The notes under the pieces: model-generated | Database searches by the model: none | What the model was told of the DNA's origin: nothing | Seen by the model: only the letters and a program-made list of their open reading frames with translations | In this document: positions 24,421 through 36,159 of the stretch, piece after piece | Layout: the number at the start of each line of letters is the position of its first letter | Numbering within the stretch: the stretch's first letter is position 1 | Made by a program: the position numbers and the translations under genes | From: Welwitschia mirabilis | Lineage: Eukaryota > Gnetophyta > Gnetopsida > Welwitschiales | Direction: 5' to 3' | Assembly: GCA_051453625.1 (NCBI GenBank) | Contig: JBOZIK010000001.1 | Span: forward strand, 192,240,498-192,304,497 | Length of the DNA: 64,000 nucleotides

Positions 24421-24544
24421 TTAGCTCATTTCACGTCATCCTTTGTAGCTTTTTTTGCACATCCAAGTATAGTGTAAGAACTGTAACCTTTATAGTTCCT
24501 AGCATGATCCATGGTAAGGAATATATAGATATGTAATTTCCAAG

Positions 24545-24855
24545 TGCAAGATAAGGAATTACAAAAATATCCAAGATATATACCAAAACAATCCAAAATG
24601 CATTGCCAAAATAATCCAAGATGCATTATCAAATAATCCAAGTTGAATTGCCAAAATAATCTAAGAGGTGCAGTCAGAGTAATCCAAGAATGCAATGCCA
24701 AAATAATCCAAGATGTGACCAAGATAATATAAGAATGCAATACCAAATAATCCAAGGTGTGACCAAGATAATCCAAGAATGCATAGCCAAGCAGGCCAAG
24801 ATATGATGAAGATAATCTACGAATGCAATGTCAAACAATCCAAGATGTGATCATG
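24545..24855. repeat. Imperfect minisatellite, AATCCAAGATG-type units
   Basis: Blocks such as AATCCAAGATG, AATCCAAGAATGCA and CCAAAATAATCCAAG recur roughly every 35-50 bases, with variable spacing. The repetitive open frames across it on the - strand (LDYL, LFWQC and similar) follow from this repeat and are not a gene. Confidence 0.8.
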
Positions 24856-25199
24856 GCCTCATTTTCATATTGTCTTCTTTATTGTTGTTTCACAACAATT
24901 TAAGTAATGTAGTTGCACACTACAAGAGGGGACAATTTTACCCCTTTACTCTCTGGAGGTAATTCCATAATTTAACTTATCATAATATAGGTTAATGATC
25001 AATCATAAGATAATCTCAAGATGGCTCAAAATGGTAATTTACAAGACCCAATCAAAAACAATTATCAATAAAAAAAGAATGCAAGAATATTTTTACAATT
25101 ATAAAAGAAATAGAAAATATCCAACAACCATACAAGATGAAAAATTTAACTCAAATTATACAATATGCAAGATTTTAGATAAGATCATGCTCAAGACAC

Positions 25200-25345
25200 A
25201 AATAAGGGACAAAACAAGATTCAAAAACAGGACCATACAAGAAATAAGAGAATATGCTAGGACCATACAAGAATTTAAGAAAATATCCTAGAACCATAAA
25301 GATTCAAGAATAACACAGGACCATATAAGTAGTAAAGAGAATAAA
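25200..25345. repeat. Short imperfect array of AGGACCATACAAGA units
   Basis: AGGACCATA(C/T)AAG recurs at about 25230, 25259 and 25317, with related GAACCATAAAGATTC between. It is similar in style to the nearby minisatellite. Confidence 0.75.
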
Positions 25346-25504
25346 TGAAGCCAAGAACCATACCTGAATTAGATGAAGACTTTGTGAACTTTTGAATATT
25401 GCCAAACTTGTAAAGATTTCAAGACTCTAATTCTTTCCAAGATTTGAGTTTTGAAATCACCAAGAGACAATAACAGATGATTTCTTAGAAATATACAAAT
25501 GACA

Positions 25505-25540
25505 GAAGAAGGAAGTCTTATTTATAGTAAGAGGATGTAG
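25505..25540 (-). promoter_or_regulatory. Possible TATA box of a nested LTR or leader
   Basis: On the - strand ACTATAAATAAG is followed by a C/T-rich stretch and then the two repeat arrays. The layout resembles a plant LTR promoter and leader in - orientation. No partner LTR was found. Confidence 0.35.
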
Positions 25541-26469
25541 GGTTATAAAGAGATACAAGTACATGAAGAGACACCATCATGAAAATAAAATGGTAAGGAT
25601 TTCATAACCCTTAATCATTACCTTTTTTGGCCACTAAGTGCATTAATATTTCATCATAACAATAAATAAATAATGCACAACATTCCACTACTTGATAAGA
25701 TAAGCCACTTAGAAAGTAATTCCAATAGCCACATAAAAATGTTTTTGAAAATAAAAGAAAGTGCAATATTATAGTTATAGGCATTACTTAGCATGAACTA
25801 CTTAAATAAAATATTAAAACAAATCAACATAATGTGTTCTTATAATTATAGCCATTACAAGAATAATTTGCATGCAATAAAAAAAGAAAATATAGTAATC
25901 ATGATACATTAATGCAACACTTACAGAAAAAGAAAATATAACCACTAATTTAGCCACTAAAGATTATAATTAAATAATGAAGGAATTACTACAAAAATAA
26001 TATTATTAATTATGGTTGTTATAATAAAGAAAGCACTTAGAATAATAATTATAACACAACAAATTTTCATAAAGTATTTGCATCTAAATAATAAGATAAT
26101 GATAAAGAATAAATAAAGAATATAGCAATTACATTATCTTAGTGAAGTCCATAACAATAAATTTGTTTTTAATTTATTTTTTTACTTATCTAATTAAGAT
26201 AAATCTTTGAATCTTTGAAAATTTGGATGTGATACTAATCGTATAGATTATGGGCACCTTGTACACAGATTATTATAGACATGGATAGTATATCTAGTTT
26301 AGATCTCTTACCAGTAATGAAAGATGTATCCACCCTTCGATAAATATATGTTATGTAATACCAATAGAGCTATTATTTTAAATATATATAGTATTTATAG
26401 TATATACAGTAAAAGAATAATTCAAGCTTGATTAAATGATAGTGAATGGTAGGCTGAACGGCATAAAAT

Positions 26470-27420
26470 TTAATTCCTCAAGGGATATTACCTCTATTAA
26501 AGTCAAGGATTTCTTAATAATATCCTAAGGACAATAAGATTTCAAATGTTAACCATTCACTCTGAAAGTGTCATTCCCATCCAAACTTGTAAGCAAAACT
26601 AATCCATTAGCATATTGTTAAAAAACTTTAAATGGACCTTGCCATTTGGACATCAATTTATTATGAAGATTACTTAACCTAGAATGAAATAAAATAACAT
26701 AATTGCCTTCATTAAAAATTTTCCTATGTAGATGCTTGTCATGTTAAAATTTCATTTGTGACTTCATCAGAAGTTATCTATTTAGAGATATGCCCTTTGT
26801 TCATCCAATGAGTTGAGTTGATCCACTCTATAGGTCACATTGGTTAATGGATTTGAAGTGTTAAGGCAAGTGATGATTTTTAGAAATCAAAAAATAAGTT
26901 TAGCTGGTAACACACATTGTTTGCCATAAACTAATTTATATAGTGTGTAACCTAGAACATTCCTATAGGTTGTTCTATAAGCTCACATTACCTCATCTAA
27001 CTTCTCACTCTAATTTCTCTTATGGGTGTTGACCACCTTAGCTAACATTTACTTAATTTCTTTATTATCCCTTTCTATTTGTCTATTAGTTTGGAGTTTA
27101 TATGCATTTGCAACTCTGTGATCAATTCCATTTAAAGTTAGTAGTTTTCTCACCACGTTGTTTAGAAAATGAGTTCCTTGGTTTGAAATTAAGATACAGG
27201 GAATACCAAATCTTGTTGCCGACTATTTTTCCATTATTTTTTATTATTATAGTAGCCTCTATCCAATGTGCTACATAATCTATTGCTATGAGGATATAAG
27301 ATTTTTTATGAGACAAAGGTTCTATGGATCTTATAAAATCTATCCCCTAACAATTAAATGGTTCACACTCTAAGATTGATTGAAGTAACATCTAAACTTT
27401 CCTTCTAATTTTTTCTTCCT
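26470..27420 (-). pseudogene. Decayed integrase of Athila-type element
   Basis: The - strand piece 27122-27316 reads KKSYILIAIDYVAHWIEA, the first catalytic-Asp block of gypsy integrase (KY.LV..DYVSKW.EA). Continuing in shifted frames come NGIDHRVANAYKLQTN.QIE, AYRTTYRN.LGYT, and YKLVYGK...LPAKL, a clear Athila-type integrase core. Near 26660-26540 the C-terminal part reads KLMSKWQGPFKV and FRVNG, the usual end of the polyprotein. Stops and frameshifts disable it. The enzyme would integrate the DNA copy. Confidence 0.9.
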
Positions 27421-28199
27421 TTTGAAACTTAACACATCTCTTCACAAAATTGTGGGCATCCTTAAAAATAGTTGGCTAATATAAACCTACATGCAATATT
27501 TTAATTGTTGTATTTCTATCACTAAAATGGCCTTTGCCTACTCCATGATAATATAGGTTCAAAATTTCTTCATGCTCCCATTCTGGTACACATCATCTAA
27601 TTATTTTATCAATATGTCTTTTAAAAATATAAAGATGTATCTAATAATAATGGTTAATTTTATGTAAGAATATCATATGTTCAAGAGCATACCACTATTT
27701 GGGTGTTTAATGACATGTAAGATAATTGGCAATTTTTGCATATCAAGGGTTAGGATGGGATGATAATAAGTATGAACATGAAATATTTCTACATGTAAAA
27801 ATTGTTCAAAAGATTTGTGTTGGCAATCTTTTTTAGGTTAAATAAGTAAACAAAAGAGTACCAAGATTTTCAATTCCTTCCTTATCATTAATGGTAATGT
27901 CAAATTGTTCAAGAAGTAATATTCAATGAAGCATACGAGAGTTCAAGTGAGGTTTGGTTAGTGCATACTTTAGTGCAGCATGATCTATATAAACATCAGT
28001 GTGAAAATCAATAAGATAATGGTGGAATTTATCAAATGAGAATGTGACAAAAATTATTTCTCTTTTTGTGGTGGAGTAATTGCATTGGACAGTATTCAAA
28101 CTATTACTAGAATAAGAAATTACATGATTTTTATTTTCTATCTTTTAATCCAAAATAGCTTCAATTACATAGTTGCTAGCATTAGTCATCAATTTAAAA

Positions 28200-29180
28200 G
28201 AATAATCTCAATTAGGCCCTTGAAGCATTAAGATAGCAAGAAGCTTGGTTTTTAAATTATCAAAGGCTTCTTGATAGATGTTAATACAAAGGAATGGAGT
28301 ATCCTTCTCTAGTAAGAGATGTAAAGGTTTACACAACTTTGAGTCAGCTCAGTGAAATGACAATAAAACCTAAAGTAACCTAGGAAAGATTGTAATTGCT
28401 TAACATTAAAAGGTGATTGCAAATTTGGAATGACTAAAATTTTAGAAGAATCCATTTTAATACCATCATGAGAAATAACATGATCTAGTACTACTCCTCT
28501 AGTAAGCATTAAAAATGATTTTTTGAAACTTAATTTGAGACCACTTTCTACACATCTATCTAAAACTAATTCTAATTTCCTTGAAGTTTGATCAATTAAT
28601 CATCCCAAATAAAAAATCGTCCATAAATACTTTCATAAAGTTATCAAGAAGGTTAGTAAAAATACCTTGCATTACACTCTAAAACATACTTGGCGCATTT
28701 CACAATTCAAAAAGCATATGCCGAAATGCATGCGCACTAGATGGGGAAGTGAATGTGGTTAAAGTTTAATCTTCTGGAGTGATGAAGATTTTATTATATC
28801 CATTGTAGTCATCCAAAAAATAATAATAATTACAACCTTATATTTTATCTAAAAATTAATCAATAAATGGTAATGGAAAGTGATCCTTTTTTGTCACTTA
28901 ATTAAGCCTATAAAATCAATACAAATGTGTAATTTATTACCTTTCTTGGGAACCACCATTATAGGACTTACCCTTTCAATGTCTACAATTAGATAAATGA
29001 TACACATCAACTAATTTAACAATTTTATCTTTGACAACCTATTTAAGGACCAGATTTAACCTCTTGTGTGGCTTTCTAATAGGTTTGATGTTGGCATCTA
29101 AATAAATTTTATGTTGCAAAATTTGTGATGGAGCTCCAACAAGATCACTAGGAATCCATGCAAAGGCTTAAACTTTCTTT
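28200..29180 (-). pseudogene. Decayed reverse transcriptase of Athila-type element
   Basis: The - strand piece 28309-28509 has GVVLDHVISHDGI..D..KI.VI, then KQLQSFLGYFRFY, which is the segment after the YVDD core in gypsy RT (G..LGH.IS..GI.VD..KI, then VR.FLGH.GFYRRF). The upstream part (higher coordinates, to about 29180) carries further RT pieces in broken frames. RNase H remains probably fill 27420-28250. Confidence 0.85.
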
Positions 29181-29739
29181 TTCAAAATTTTAATTAAGCT
29201 TTATTATTACTGTCTTATTAATTATAAACTAATAATTAGAGGTTGAGTATCATCTTCATTCATGAACACATACTTTAGACTAAAGGCCAATGGTTTAAGT
29301 TGAAAGGGTCACAAGGGGCTTTTCTCATTAATTATAGTTGATCTTAATTGCTCATTCTTACTTAAAAGATAGTTGTTTCTCCTTGACACTTTCTTTTTTT
29401 ATTCACTTAGACTCTCAATCATTTTGTCTCCCTCAAAAAGTGGTATAGACTCCACTAGATCCTCATTTAAGTTGTAAGGATTGAATGAGTTATAGGACTA
29501 TTCCACTAACAACAAATATTCTGTAAACTATAAAGATGAGTGATTGAACATCTGAAATTAGGATGATTTCCTCTACTATTTTAGATGACATTAAGTTAAA
29601 TGTGTTTATCAAACTTACATTCCTAATAACATCTAACTTCTTATCATCTAAAATTGTGTGTTTTTCAGTAGCATTTTATACTTTTCCATCAAATTTATCA
29701 CTTCTAAATTGTAAGGTTATGACACCATTTCTTGCATTG

Positions 29740-30060
29740 ATGATTCCATTTACTATTGCTAATCAAGCTCATCCTACAAATAAAGGGTAATAATTACTTC
29801 TACCAACCTCAAGAACTAAAAATTTCATAGGGTAATTACCTTTTTAGACTTGATGCACTAATTTTTCAATACTCTTATGCCCATTTTAATAACCCATTAT
29901 CCATTTTTAGTACAACATTAATGGGCTCTAGTCTATCTTGCAACTTGTTTAGGTATAAAATTCACACTAGTACCTAAGTCAATTAAACAATGATGAAACT
30001 AAAAATTACCTTCTAAAATAATTATCAATGTAGTAGATCCTGAATCCTTATATTTTTGAA
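29740..30060 (-). pseudogene. Decayed aspartic protease of Athila-type element
   Basis: The - strand reads H.CLIDLGTSVNFIPK, matching the Athila protease pattern ALCDLGASV.L.P. Asp and Gly of the active site are kept. About 25 codons later comes GIRVLKN.CIKSKKVITLWNF, matching the G.V.DV...V.....P.DF part. Stop codons lie between the pieces. Confidence 0.75.
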
Positions 30061-31059
30061 CTTTGTTGGCTAAGATGTAAAAACTGTTAATCTGCCAAAC
30101 AAATCGGTAGTTTTCTTTTCTTATTTCTTTTTACTAAATCCTTAAAAACTTTTTCATACTTTTTATTATTCTTTAGAAGTCTCTAGAGTGGTATTAGCAT
30201 GGTAGCTTCATATAATAAGGCTTTGAGGTATTAATTTGAATCTTTATCATTCCTTTTTAACTACTTTGCAAAGGGAGGCTATTTTGTTTGAGTGGGGATA
30301 TGCGGATCTTTTACTTGCTGTTGTTACTATACTATAGTTGAATTCTAGCCATGATTTAGTTCCTCCATATGTAATTCCCCCTTATTTGATGCATCCACTC
30401 CTACTCTATTCCTTATCACCACCATGAAGTCTTGTATTTTGTGTGGGTTTAACTATGGATTGGAAGGAAAGGCTCCTTGTCCATGTGAATTAGAGTAAAT
30501 TGTTTGCTACATTAAGCCTATTAGCTTGTTCCTATTTTCATTTGTCTGATTGACTACAGTATGAATATTTTCAAATTACAGGTCTAATGTGTATTGCATT
30601 ATTTCCAGAGTGTTAAGCTAGTTTGAAGATAAAGAGGGCACATTTGGGAATACACCATAATAAGAATTTACAAATTACTATACAGGTGAAAAGCCACCAC
30701 TACAACTACTGTGAAATCATGATCCAAATGGCTTCTAGAATGTACTCTGATTTGTTCTGATAAATGATCTTAGTAATTGGAGGGAAGAGGTAGGTACAGT
30801 TTGATTCAGGGCAAACATTTCTTCCAAAATTGAATTTTGATAAAATGGAAGGGCAGGATAGTAATCAACATTATGATTATTTGCTTAATACAATAGACAC
30901 TTCTTGGTCTTAAATTCCATATCCTTGGAAGATGAGGTTTCTTTCCTTTCATTCTTGATTATAGCCACAGTGGCTATCATCTATTTTACAGCATAAGTTA
31001 CTTCTTTTAAAGGTTATTTCAATGGTTAAATTTTGGTAGGTTTTTCCTTAGTCACTCCC

Positions 31060-31199
31060 NNNNNNNNNNNNNNNNNNNNNNNNNNNNNNNNNNNNNNNNN
31101 NNNNNNNNNNNNNNNNNNNNNNNNNNNNNNNNNNNNNNNNNNNNNNNNNNNNNNNNNNNNNNNNNNNNNNNNNNNNNNNNNNNNNNNNNNNNNNNNNNN
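31060..31199. other. Assembly gap (140 N)
   Basis: Run of N inside the first gag copy. Confidence 1.
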
Positions 31200-31776
31200 A
31201 AAAATAAATCATTTTTCTAGTTAAAGGTTGCAATCCTTTCACAAAATATCCCATCAACTTCCAACCTTTAATACCATTCATAGAATAATGTGTAAAATTA
31301 GATGGAAATCTTTTAAAGTCATAACTATAGTCTTCATCTTTTTGTGCTATCTAAACCTTGTTATTTTCTTCCTAAGGTTTTGGACCTTAGAACTAGTAAG
31401 GTACCTATCAAGAAAAGCAATCTTCATTTCCTCTCTAGTCGCTATGGAATGATGAGGTAGCTTATAAAATTAGTTATGAGTATTCTCTGTTAAAGCCATT
31501 TTAAACAAAATCAGAAACAAATAATGGGTAGTTGGTTTACTCAAGGTATGGAGATATGATTCTAAATCTATCAAGAATTATAAAGGATTATCTTCTTCTT
31601 TCCCTAAGTGTTTTAATAGAGTAGAAAGATGTTTACTCTCCATGTTATCTCTTTCTAGCAAATTGATAGGGTTATGAAATTCTCTACCTCTCTTTTACAA
31701 GGCTTTAGATAGTGTCTTGAGCATTCTTGGCTATGTAGCAACCTAAATGGAAGGGCAAGATAGTGATCAATATTGT

Positions 31777-31784
31777 NNNNNNNN
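31777..31784. other. Assembly gap (8 N)
   Basis: Short run of N near the start of the second gag copy. Confidence 1.
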
Positions 31785-33070
31785 ACCTAACATAATAGAC
31801 ACTCCTTAGTCTTAAATTTTGTGTTCTTGGAAGACAAGTTTCTTTTTCTCATTATTGATTTTAGTCAAAGCGGTAGTCATCTCTTTTACAGTAGAAATCA
31901 CTTCTTTTAAAGGCTCTTCTAATGGCTAAATTTTGATAGGTATATCCTTAGTAACTCCCATACTAAGTGCTTGTCAAAGCTATTTTTCTAATGTGGGTAC
32001 ATCGTCCTTGTTAGTCTACTAAGTTCTAATATGTTCTTGTAGACCTTCTAATTTCTTCAACACTGATTGATGGGTAAATTCATGACATTATCTCCATAAG
32101 CAAAATTAATCATTTGACTGATTGGATGCTATAATCCTTCTACAAGATATTCCACCAGCTTCCAATCTCCAATATCATTCACAGGATAACATGTGACATG
32201 AGATAAAAATCTTTCAAATGTAGTAACATAGTCTTCACCTTTGCATGATTTGAACCCTCTTATTTGCTTCCTAGGGTTTTGGACCTTAGAATTAGTCAGG
32301 TACCTATCCAAAAAAGTAGTTTTCATCTCCTCTCTAGTTATTATGGAATAGTGAGGTAGCTTGTAAAGTCAGTTACAAGTGTTCTCTATGAAACCATCTT
32401 AAATACAGTAAAAAACAAACAATGGGTAGTTGGTTTACCAATGTATGGAGATACGATTCTAAATATATTAAGATAGAAGATCATCTTCTTCCTTTCCTAA
32501 GTATTTTAGTAGATCAAAAAGATTTTTAATCTCTACATCATCTTCTACTAGCAAATTGATAAGGTCATTAAATTCTCTGCCTCTATTTTTTAAGGCTTCA
32601 TGTAGTGTCTTGGGAATTCTTGGCTATGTGGTGGCCATTCTCTATTGTTCATGTATCACTGTTGTAATTCCAACTTGATTATCCTTCTTTTCTTAGTTGG
32701 TTAAACACTCCAACTGCAAGGTTTTCAGATGTTGTATGTTTTCTTTGGGTTATTCTTTACTAAAAGGATTCACACTTGGGTGAACACCTAAATGAATTCT
32801 ACCTATTTCAGATAAAGATCCTTTTTCTTCTCTTTTTTGGTTAGACATTGGGGAACCTGAAATTACAATCTTGGAAGAATTGGGTGAGGACTACACAATG
32901 TCCTCGCACTCTTCATAAGTAAAGATTCCTTGCTAAATGTTTTTCTGAATTAGTTATTCATCTCCTTTATTTTTCTTTTTCATCATCCAACATTCCTATA
33001 TAAAAATTTATAACTCATACAAATTTATGCAAAATTTTCACCTATAAATTTATCTACGAATATCGGCACC

Positions 33071-33088
33071 TCCCTAGCAATAACATTA
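33071..33088 (-). other. Decayed tRNA-Asp primer binding site of Athila-type element
   Basis: Read on the - strand, just inside the right LTR, the site matches the Athila tRNA-Asp primer site TGGCGCCGTTGCCGGGGA at 10 of 18 positions. All eight differences are C-to-T or G-to-A, the pattern left by deamination of methylated cytosines. Confidence 0.75.
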
Positions 33089-33091
33089 AAA

Positions 33092-33899
33092 TGTTAGATC
33101 TTTTCTTTTAATTCCTAGTAATTCTTCCTATGAAGGTAACACAGTTAAGAGGTTCCAATTGAAATTTTCATAAAGTATGTACACCATTTATAGCATGAAC
33201 ACTTTATCATGAAAAGATTAATTTCTAACACTTCTTTGAACTCTTAATCCTAAGTAAAGTAATCACTAAACTAATAAAAACACAAATTTCCTACTATAAT
33301 AGAGACTATTGTATCAATCTTACTCCATTACGAAAAAATAAACAGATAAAAACCTATAGAGTTATCAACAATGAAGTATCAAATGAATAAGAACATAAAT
33401 TCCATCGATCTACTATGATTATCTTTAATGGAATCTAGGTACTCACTTCTTTAAATTCAAGAACTCATTTAGAAAACAAAATTTAATAGAGTAAAGATAC
33501 ACCAAAACAAGATCATGAATTCTTGAAATAAGGGTTCTAATTAACTACTCCTTTCTTGTCATCCAAGAAGTGTCAAAAGATCAATAATGATTATATCATG
33601 GCATTACCCCTTCAAAACCGTCAAGCTTCAACAAACAAAATGACTTGAACTCGTAAGTAATCACTACTTGTTGCGTCTAGAATAAAACTACTTTCAGATA
33701 AATTTTGCATAACTTTTATACATAGAAGTCCTATGTCAAACAATGAATAAATAAATACATTAAATCTTTAATTTAAGTACATATAAAATAGAATATATAG
33801 TCCACTAATCAACTTTCAAATAAGACTAAAACATCTAAGAACCATATCATAATTAAATGCAAAACAAACATGAAAAGTATATCAAACTAAATTCTAACA
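33092..33899 (-). repeat. LTR of Athila-type element (its 5' LTR)
   Basis: It starts TGTTAGA and ends TCTAACA, a 7-base inverted pair. It aligns along its length with 19201-20035. As the element is on the - strand, this is its 5' LTR. Confidence 0.9.
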
Positions 33900-35000
33900 A
33901 TAAGCTACAGAAAAAATATGGCTCATAAACTCGGAAGCATAGAGTTATATGATTGACAACAAGGAATACTCCATGAAGATTACGGCAACTATGAATAGCA
34001 TCACAAAACTCATAACCATTGATGATAAATTAAAACTCAAAGTGGAATAGTTGGGAATTGTGTAGCTACTCTTTATCACCTTGATGAATATCCTCGTAAC
34101 TCTAAAATGTACCCTGCTTCAAATTGGTTATAAGGTTAAATTCAATAAAAAGAAGAATAAGCTATGTTGTATTATAGGAAATGGAAAAAAAATATATTGA
34201 AGTAGTTCAAGACATCGGAATTTTCTTGTTACAAGTACAAAGAGTTGATTATAAAGCTCTTTAATTGTTAAAATCAATGAAGCATTGTTCAAGCATCAAA
34301 GGTTAGGGCATGTAAACTTTGAAGTTCTTAGAAAACGACATCAAATTAATGAAGAAATTTCAAAACTTAAAATTAAAGGTCTAGTCCATAAATCTTGTTA
34401 GATGGGCAAAATACATCTTAAGTCATTTCTGAAAAATAGAAGGAAAAGAGTAGACACAAAAGTTGAGTTAGTCCATAGTGTTTTATGTGGACAATTACCT
34501 ATTGTGCACCTAAAAGAACAAAATTATTTTCTTACTTTCATTCATGACTATAGCCATGAAACAAGTCTCAAATACCTTATGCTTTTAGAGCGCTTTGTGA
34601 ACTAATGAAAATATAGTTAAGTATAGAAATTAAGAGGCTTAGAACAAAGGGAGGAGAATATTTATCAATAAGTTTCATGATGAACTTGAAAATATTGAAA
34701 TTCAAAATGAAGTAATTCCATCCTTAACTTCATGGAGTGGTTAAAAGAAAAAATCAAACTATCCTGGAGATGGATTGAAGCATGTTGTACAAGACATGTC
34801 TTCCATCCTTCCTATGAACAACAGTTATTAATGGGATAGTGATCCAACTAGGGGGAACACTCATCCTCCATTTAAGACGTTATGGACTTGAATCTTGGGA
34901 TGACATAATCAACATACTATAAGGCCCTGTATGTAATTAAAACATTTGTTTAAATGATCGTCGTGGTTTTACTCTTAAGGAGGAGGGGCAATCATTAAAT
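33900..35000 (+). pseudogene. Decayed copia protease/integrase (right part of split copia element)
   Basis: The frame resumes with a decayed protease lead, then from about 34290 reads HQRLGHVNFEVLRK, SC.MGKIHLKSF and the open piece 34402-34605 with ELVHSVLCG and YFLTFIHDYSHETS. These are the GAG-pre-integrase and integrase core of Ty1/copia. The first catalytic Asp (HSD) is changed to Val. Around 34735 GVVKRKNQTILEM matches the third-Glu block (GVVERKNRT). RT is missing: soon after, a purine tract GGAGGAGGGGCAAT (34980) may be the PPT. So the element was probably deleted internally, apart from the Athila insertion. Confidence 0.82.
34978..34993 (+). other. Possible polypurine tract of copia element
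   Basis: AAGGAGGAGGGGCAA follows the integrase remains. A TGTTTC start just after it could be an LTR, but no matching left LTR was aligned. Confidence 0.35.
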
Positions 35001-35140
35001 GTTTCTAGTTTCATATTCCTCCTCTAATTTTTTAAAATATGATTTATATTAAATAATAAATAATATCATTATAATTATGTATAAATTTAAATTTAAATAG
35101 TCAATGCTAACTTTTTTTTAAAAAAATAGGGATATTTACG

Positions 35141-35162
35141 TAAGCATAAGCATTATGAAATG
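35141..35162. repeat. Left target-site duplication of SINE-like insertion
   Basis: The 22 bases starting TAAGCATAAGCATTATGA agree at 20 of 22 positions with 35352-35373. Confidence 0.8.
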
Positions 35163-35351
35163 GAGATGTCAAACTCAAAAATTTTAGTGATTGTGCCTCC
35201 CTTAGAAATATAGCTGTCATGATTGCTCTAATGAAAGATTTAATTATGCTAATGGCATAGTTCTGTGAATTAAGGAATTGAAAGATTTAAACTCATAACC
35301 TCTTCAATAGAGGACATGTGTCCTACCAATTGAACTACAACCTCATTGGCA
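35163..35351 (-). mobile_element. tRNA-derived SINE-like insertion
   Basis: On the - strand the head looks like a tRNA gene: GTTGTAGTTCAATTGGTAG holds the A box (35326-35337) and GAGTTTAAATC the B box (35284-35294), about 31 bases apart, with a possible CCTC/GAGG anticodon stem between. The body of about 100 bases follows. Direct repeats of 22 bases flank it (35141-35162, 35352-35373), as LINE-mediated insertion would leave. It has no clear poly(A) tail. SINEs use pol III promoters of this kind and move with LINE enzymes. It is too decayed to be a working tRNA gene. Confidence 0.7.
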
Positions 35352-35373
35352 TAAGTATAAGCATTATGATATG
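35352..35373. repeat. Right target-site duplication of SINE-like insertion
   Basis: It agrees with 35141-35162 at 20 of 22 positions. Confidence 0.8.
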
Positions 35374-36110
35374 AATATTTTAGGCTTAAATAAACTAATT
35401 AAGTAAAACATTAATAGTCCTTTTTAATTATGAATTTGTCGCCTTAGAATCTTGCTTGTTAAAAGATGATTATTACTTATTTCTAGACTTAGATTTGTAA
35501 AGTTAGTTAGCTAAGAGAAGCAAGGTTGCTAGTTAAAGTGTTTATTGTTAAGCAAAATGTAACATGACATTTTTTAAGTATTTACAATTATTTTTAATTA
35601 TATTTAAATTTTCTAATTATTTATTTTCAGTTAGAAGTAGTAAGATCATAGAGTCATGTTTGTATGTATATAAACAAAGTGTAATAAAACCTATATGGTG
35701 GCAAAGGATACCACTGCACTCCTTCTAAGGTTTGATAGCAAGGTTCTATGTGGCTAAACTGGCAAATCAAATCAGCAATGAAGCCAATAGTCTTAGTGTC
35801 TTACATATCTAACCTGTTACTAGTAGCTTAGCATTTGGTGTATCTAGTGCACCCTAGCTTACATGTCTTTCATGGTCTTTCATTATCTTTCCTGATAGCT
35901 CAGCTCTAAGGGCTTGTCTAGGGTAGCCTACCTAATAAAGAATATCCACATTTACATGTATGTTATTTATGTTCAACTTTATCATTATTGGCTTAAAAGA
36001 TGAGGCTTTATAAACAAGATCTTTATATTATATTTAATTTTCTTATAAATTATCAATGTAAATAAAAATGAGAAAATGAAAAAGATAATTTTAATATTAA
36101 ACAAACATAG
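35374..36110. other. AT-rich sequence with LTR-like features, unassigned
   Basis: A TATATAAAC motif near 35670 and C/T-rich text after it look like an LTR promoter region, perhaps of the split copia element. No matching copy was found. Confidence 0.3.
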
Positions 36111-36159
36111 GGCTTGTTGGTTAGTTCAGCTTATTTTTACGAGTTGTCAACTTTAATGT

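Larger units (their letters stand above)
30844..32640 (-). pseudogene. Decayed gag of Athila-type element, tandemly duplicated
   Basis: The - strand piece 32129-32326 (65 codons) reads FLDRYL, then KQIRGF.S..GEDY.TTFERF and CYP, then YLVEGL, matching Retrotrans_gag of Athila (F......R..I......GE....WERF......CP, then FY.GL). The same block recurs at 31228-31420, so gag is present as two copies of about 0.9 kb (30844-31743 and 31746-32637). Gaps at 31060-31199 and 31777-31784 interrupt the first copy and the junction-proximal part of the second. Confidence 0.85.
19201..33899 (-). mobile_element. Athila-type Ty3/gypsy element inserted in a copia element
   Basis: Two LTRs of about 0.8 kb in the same orientation bound about 13 kb. 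On the - strand the order from right to left is tRNA-Asp-type primer site, gag, protease, RT, integrase, extra region, LTR. Flanks ATATG (19196-19200) and ATAAG (33900-33904) agree at 4 of 5 bases, as an old 5-bp target duplication would. Copia gag lies on the left and copia integrase on the right, both on the + strand, so this element landed inside a copia copy. All its frames are broken. Confidence 0.88.

Noticed and set aside
24426-24776. 116-codon Leu/Trp-rich - strand frame
   Set aside because: It is a translation of the minisatellite.
24400-25345. CRISPR array
   Set aside because: The units are irregular in length and spacing, there are no cas genes, and the genome is a plant's.
35272-35345. 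Functional tRNA gene on the - strand
   Set aside because: Box-like words are present, but the stems do not pair well enough and the B box is decayed; a SINE head fits better.
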